Of a stretch of DNA of 64,000 nucleotides, positions 60,504-64,000 are shown in pieces. The DNA is from Chitinophaga sp. MM2321. Its GTDB lineage: Bacteria > Bacteroidota > Bacteroidia > Chitinophagales > Chitinophagaceae. The translations under genes were made by a program, and so were the position numbers. The notes beneath the pieces are model-generated. The model had not been told where the DNA came from, did no database searches, and saw only the letters and a list, made by a program, of their open reading frames with translations. The stretch is from contig NZ_OZ035533.1 in the NCBI RefSeq assembly GCF_964033635.1, forward strand, positions 3,658,001 to 3,722,000, read 5' to 3'. Position 1 is the first letter of the stretch; each line of letters starts with the position of its first letter.

Positions 60504-62648
60504 TTGCGTTATAGAGCTATTGTCCTCCTTGCCTTTTTATATTGCTTGCCGGCGATAGCCCAGCGCAAGTGTGGCACCGCCACTGCCCTGCAACAACGGG
60601 TTATTGAACATCCGCCACTACAACAGCTGATTCAGAACAATGAAAACAGGATGATACAGGGGCAACGTCGGCAGCAGCAATTACGGATCATGGCGGATGC
60701 CCTTCCGCAAACAGTCAGTATTCCGGTAGTAGTACACGTGGTGCTGGACGACACCGCTGCTGTAACCGATGCACAGATACTATCCCAGCTGGCTGTACTT
60801 AACAACGACTATTCCGCTACAAATACTGACCTCTCCGGCGTACCGGGCGTATGGCAGTCGCTTATCGGCAATACAAGGATCAATTTCTGCCTGGCACAGA
60901 GAACGCCCGCCAATGAGCCCACCAACGGTATTATACGTGTAAAAACCCCGCAGGGTCAAAGCTTTGCTATTTATAACGGCAGCCCCGACGTAAAATATAA
61001 TGCTACCGGCGGCTCCGATGCCTGGGATACTAAAGAATACCTGAACATCTGGGTAACACGTCTTTCCGGTAATTATCTTGGCGTAGCCGCTCCTCCAGGT
61101 ACGGGCTATCCGGTGGAACAGGAAGGTGTAGTGATCCATTATACCGCTTTTGGAACAACCGGTAGCGTGGGCAAGGTGTACAACCTTGGCCGTACCAGTA
61201 CCCATGAGGTAGGTCATTATTTTGGATTAAGACATATATGGGGAGATGACAGCGGCGGATGTTCCCAGGACGATGGCATCGATGATACGCCCTTGCAGGG
61301 AGATAATACCTACGGATGCCCCACTTTTCCGGAAGTCGATAACTGTACCACTACAGTACCCGGTATTATGTTCATGAACTACATGGATTACACCGATGAT
61401 GCCTGTATGCACTTTTTTACAGCGGGACAGGTAAGCCGCATGCGCTACGTGCTGGAAAATACCATTGCCTCCCTGTTAAATTCAGATGGCTGTACGCCTG
61501 TAACGCTCCCTGGAGAAGATGCGGCACTGACAACCATCTCCGGCGCTGCCGGCAAGCTCTGCGACAACCGTATCCTGCCGGTCGTTACCCTGCGAAACAG
61601 AGGCGCTAATGCGCTCACCACTACCGGCATCAATTACCAGCTGAATAATGGCGACATCATAACCTATCAATGGAATGGCAACCTGGGCAGCCTCCGGGAA
61701 ACAACCGTGAGCCTTCCCGCAACCAACGTTCCTATCGGGTTGTATACCCTGAAAGCCTGGACACAATTGCCCAATGGGAAAACAGATCCTCATACAGATA
61801 ATGATTCCGTGAGCAGCCGCTTTCACTTTGATGCGGAGATGAGCCTGCCTTTTGAAGAGGGCTTTGAAAACGATTCCTTCCCCCCACCGGGTTGGGACCT
61901 CTACAACCCCGACCGCAGCTTCACCTGGGAGCGTAGCCGGGATGTGGGTAAAGGCAGCAATGCTTCCACGCTGATACGTAACCTCGGCTATAATGTCAAT
62001 GACCAGACCGACGACCTGATTACGCCTGTCCTTGATCCGCAGGGTCATGACTCCGTATTCCTGTTCTTCGATGTGGCGGCAGCCGTTTATTCCAATCCGG
62101 CTTCCAGCGGCAACGCCTGGGATACGCTGAAGGTTTTGGTAACCACTGATTGTCACCAAACGGGAGAAACAGCCTACACCAAATGGGGACCAAACCTTAT
62201 TACACACCCGGGTGCGCTCACTACAGAGTTCGTTCCAACGGCTACAGAATGGCGACGTGATTCGGTGGATTTAACCGCGCTTATACATAAAGTAAAATTT
62301 CAAGTAGCATTCAGAAACATATCAAATTCAGAAAATAATATTTATATTGATAATATAAAAATAGTAACGAAAGATATCAACCCTGATCTACGCAAAGCAG
62401 GGGTGCTTGTCAACCCCAACCCGACAAATGGCGTAGTATGGGTGACATTTTACGAGATTCCGGAAGACCTTCAGCAGGTTGCCATTTACAACGCAGCCGG
62501 ACAGTTCATTGTATCGCAACCCGCCAGTGCCATCAACCGCAGCAATCGGATGACCTTTAATTTGGTAAATGAACCAAATGGTGTTTATTTTGTAAAATTA
62601 ATTTACAGGAACAGGGCCAACACCATTAAATTAATGAAAGTAAGATGA
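60504..62648 (+). CDS. Secreted M43 (pappalysin-like) metalloprotease with T9SS tail
   Basis: A predicted 714-residue protein. A signal peptide (RYRAIVLLAFLYCLPAIAQ) is followed by a pro-region and the metzincin zinc motif HEVGHYFGLRH at about 234-244, with the downstream Met-turn IMFMNYMDY. A CUB/jelly-roll-like region follows, and a type A sorting domain (VNPNPTNGVVWV...GVYFVKLIYR) at the C-terminus. It is exported by T9SS and degrades or processes proteins outside the cell. The start is uncertain. No ATG precedes the signal in this frame except one inside trxA, so TTG 60504 is the likely start. The stop overlaps mqnE by 4 bases. Confidence 0.85.
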   Translation: MRYRAIVLLAFLYCLPAIAQRKCGTATALQQRVIEHPPLQQLIQNNENRMIQGQRRQQQLRIMADALPQTVSIPVVVHVVLDDTAAVTDAQILSQLAVLNNDYSATNTDLSGVPGVWQSLIGNTRINFCLAQRTPANEPTNGIIRVKTPQGQSFAIYNGSPDVKYNATGGSDAWDTKEYLNIWVTRLSGNYLGVAAPPGTGYPVEQEGVVIHYTAFGTTGSVGKVYNLGRTSTHEVGHYFGLRHIWGDDSGGCSQDDGIDDTPLQGDNTYGCPTFPEVDNCTTTVPGIMFMNYMDYTDDACMHFFTAGQVSRMRYVLENTIASLLNSDGCTPVTLPGEDAALTTISGAAGKLCDNRILPVVTLRNRGANALTTTGINYQLNNGDIITYQWNGNLGSLRETTVSLPATNVPIGLYTLKAWTQLPNGKTDPHTDNDSVSSRFHFDAEMSLPFEEGFENDSFPPPGWDLYNPDRSFTWERSRDVGKGSNASTLIRNLGYNVNDQTDDLITPVLDPQGHDSVFLFFDVAAAVYSNPASSGNAWDTLKVLVTTDCHQTGETAYTKWGPNLITHPGALTTEFVPTATEWRRDSVDLTALIHKVKFQVAFRNISNSENNIYIDNIKIVTKDINPDLRKAGVLVNPNPTNGVVWVTFYEIPEDLQQVAIYNAAGQFIVSQPASAINRSNRMTFNLVNEPNGVYFVKLIYRNRANTIKLMKVR

Positions 62649-63829
62649 CGACGATGAGACAAGATTATCCGGCTGTTCAAACGCTCCTTCAGCAGGCCGC
62701 ACTGGACACTTCACTGAAGAGTATTGCAGAAAAGATCCTCCGCCAGGAAAGAATTACGCCCGAAGATGGGCTGACTTTATTCGAAAAAGGCGATATCGGC
62801 TTTTTAGGTGCTTTAGCCAATCATGTGCGGGAGCGGATGCATGGCGACAAGACTTACTTTAACCGCAACTTTCATATCGAGCCTACCAACGTTTGCATTT
62901 TCACCTGTAACTTCTGCTCCTATTCCCGTTTGTATAAAAACCGGGAAGATGGCTGGGAACTGAGCATCGAGCAAATGATGGACATCGTGAAAAGCTACGA
63001 TGCACAACCCGTTACAGAAGTACACATTGTAGGCGGCGTGCATCCTAAAATGCAGCTCGATTTCTTCGTAGACCTGATCAAACAAATAAAAGCACATCGC
63101 CCGGAACTCCATGTGAAAGGATTCACAGCAGTGGAACTGGATTATATGTTCCGCAAAGCGAAAGTAAGCGTGGAAGAAGGCATGCGCATCCTCAACGAAG
63201 CCGGTCTGCAATCCATGCCCGGCGGCGGCGCTGAAATATTCGACGCAGAGGTACGCGCCAAAATATGCCACGATAAAGTAGATGCAGACGGATGGCTGGC
63301 CATTCACAAAGCAGCGCATAACCGCGGCATGACCACCAACGCCACTATGCTGTATGGTCATATCGAAACATACGCCCACCGCATTGATCATATGGAACGC
63401 CTCCGGCAACTCCAGGATGAAACACATGGCTTCAACACTTTCATACCGCTGAAATTCCGCAACAAAGGCAATGATATGTCCCACATTCCGGAAAGCACCA
63501 TCGTGGAAGACCTGAAACTATATGCCATTGCGCGTCTCTATATGGACAACTTCTCCCACCTGAAAGCCTACTGGCCCATGCTTGGAAGGAATACGGCCCA
63601 ACTCACCCTCTCCTTTGGCGTAAATGACCTGGATGGTACCATCGATGATACCACCAAAATTTACTCCATGGCTGGTGCGGAAGAACAGAACCCTTCCATG
63701 AACACGGCACAACTGGCCATGCTGATTAAACAGGCAGGCAGAAAACCGGTGGAAAGGGATACCGTTTACAACGAAATAAAAGATTATTCTGAAGTTGTTT
63801 TTTCAGATGAAGAACTCCTGACCAAATAG
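62645..63829 (+). CDS. mqnE: Aminofutalosine synthase
   Basis: A 394-residue radical SAM enzyme with the cluster motif CIFTCNFCSY at about 79-88 (CxxxCxxC), IHIVGGVHP-like EVHIVGGVHP, the MqnE-type MPGGGAEIF at about 191-199 and NATMLYGHIE at about 231-240. It adds carboxyvinyl-oxybenzoate to SAM-derived adenosyl radical, forming aminofutalosine for menaquinone synthesis in the futalosine pathway. Family relatives MqnC and CofH differ in the GGGAE region. The gene starts 4 bases inside the end of the metalloprotease gene (ATGA), an odd pairing of a vitamin gene with a protease. Confidence 0.92.
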   Translation: MTTMRQDYPAVQTLLQQAALDTSLKSIAEKILRQERITPEDGLTLFEKGDIGFLGALANHVRERMHGDKTYFNRNFHIEPTNVCIFTCNFCSYSRLYKNREDGWELSIEQMMDIVKSYDAQPVTEVHIVGGVHPKMQLDFFVDLIKQIKAHRPELHVKGFTAVELDYMFRKAKVSVEEGMRILNEAGLQSMPGGGAEIFDAEVRAKICHDKVDADGWLAIHKAAHNRGMTTNATMLYGHIETYAHRIDHMERLRQLQDETHGFNTFIPLKFRNKGNDMSHIPESTIVEDLKLYAIARLYMDNFSHLKAYWPMLGRNTAQLTLSFGVNDLDGTIDDTTKIYSMAGAEEQNPSMNTAQLAMLIKQAGRKPVERDTVYNEIKDYSEVVFSDEELLTK

Positions 63830-63841
63830 CAGCTGTATCTT

Positions 63842-64000
63842 ATGCAACTACACCTTAAATGTATCCTGATAGCCACCCTTTATACGGCGGGCTGCCACGA
63901 AAATACCGGTAACAGCAATAACAACACTGCAGAAACCAGTAGTGCGGTTGATAATGTACAAACAGAAACAACATCCAACGGCAGCGCATTTAAAAAAGAA
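63842..64000 (+). CDS. Lipoprotein, N-terminal part (truncated by window end)
   Basis: An open frame of 53 codons runs to the end of the window. The first residues MQLHLKCILIATLYTAGC resemble a short lipoprotein signal with Cys at 18, followed by a low-complexity Asn/Thr/Ser-rich linker (NTGNSNNNTAETSS). It starts 13 bases after mqnE and is probably co-transcribed with it. The family cannot be told from this piece. Confidence 0.6.
   Translation, partial: MQLHLKCILIATLYTAGCHENTGNSNNNTAETSSAVDNVQTETTSNGSAFKKE

Noticed and set aside
62813..63484. 223-residue minus-strand frame opposite mqnE
   Set aside because: mqnE has the radical SAM motif; the antisense frame has no recognisable domain.

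Overview
The window is chromosomal DNA of a Bacteroidota bacterium, most likely a Chitinophaga-like member of the Chitinophagaceae. The evidence is: type IX secretion C-terminal domains (40441-42918, 60504-62648), a DUF2723 glycosyltransferase, a futalosine-pathway menaquinone gene (mqnE), -7 boxes of the form TAnnTTTG ahead of several genes, and no Shine-Dalgarno-like sequences that I noticed. The genus is an inference from overall gene style.

The left part (about 1-24330) is an integrated mobile element whose left end lies outside the window. It has a maintenance and mobilization backbone: a DUF932 protein end, a ParB-like protein, small unknown proteins, a primase-like Toprim protein, a candidate oriT, MobC-like protein, relaxase, and TraG/VirD4-like coupling ATPase. 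No mating-pair (T4SS) genes are visible, so it is either mobilizable only or the rest lies to the left. The cargo follows: three minus-strand genes (an orphan PEP-synthase-like ATP-grasp protein, an HNH endonuclease, an unknown protein), a mutagenesis cassette (Y-family polymerase plus a second, PHP-degenerate DnaE), a Gabija-type anti-phage pair (OLD/Toprim nuclease plus UvrD-like helicase) preceded by a 59-residue ORF, and an IS110-family insertion sequence with a possible structured RNA downstream. The element ends with a large serine recombinase whose reading frame runs through a terminator and into a minus-strand tRNA-Lys(UUU), which marks the integration junction.

The right part (24407-64000) is core chromosome. 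It holds an SDR oxidoreductase, a SAM hydroxide adenosyltransferase, an ABM-domain protein, a GT117/DUF2723 protein, a split carbohydrate module (sugar isomerase/epimerase, Gfo/Idh oxidoreductase, 3-keto-disaccharide hydrolase) interrupted by a VWA/MoxR-like AAA pair, a GNAT, tRNA-Cys, a nucleoside phosphorylase, dapF, a CorA transporter, a T9SS-exported PKD protein, a NUDIX hydrolase, a queuosine-precursor transporter and a YfhO protein. A minus-strand surface-polysaccharide cluster follows (two glycosyltransferases plus a GT8-like one, FdtA/FdtB-type amino-sugar enzymes, three methyltransferase-like proteins) with a divergent flippase. Last come an NlpC/P60 lipoprotein, the replicative dnaE, thioredoxin, an M43 metalloprotease, mqnE and the start of a lipoprotein gene.

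The core region is dotted with unusually long, near-perfect intergenic inverted repeats (44-63 bp arms). Two copies of a palindrome-ended element of about 230-310 bp (31212-31522 and 47083-47310, in opposite orientations) share both arms and loop and look like a MITE-like family. These repeats, the IS110-associated noncoding region, and the orphan ATP-grasp/HNH cargo are the least explained parts of the window.
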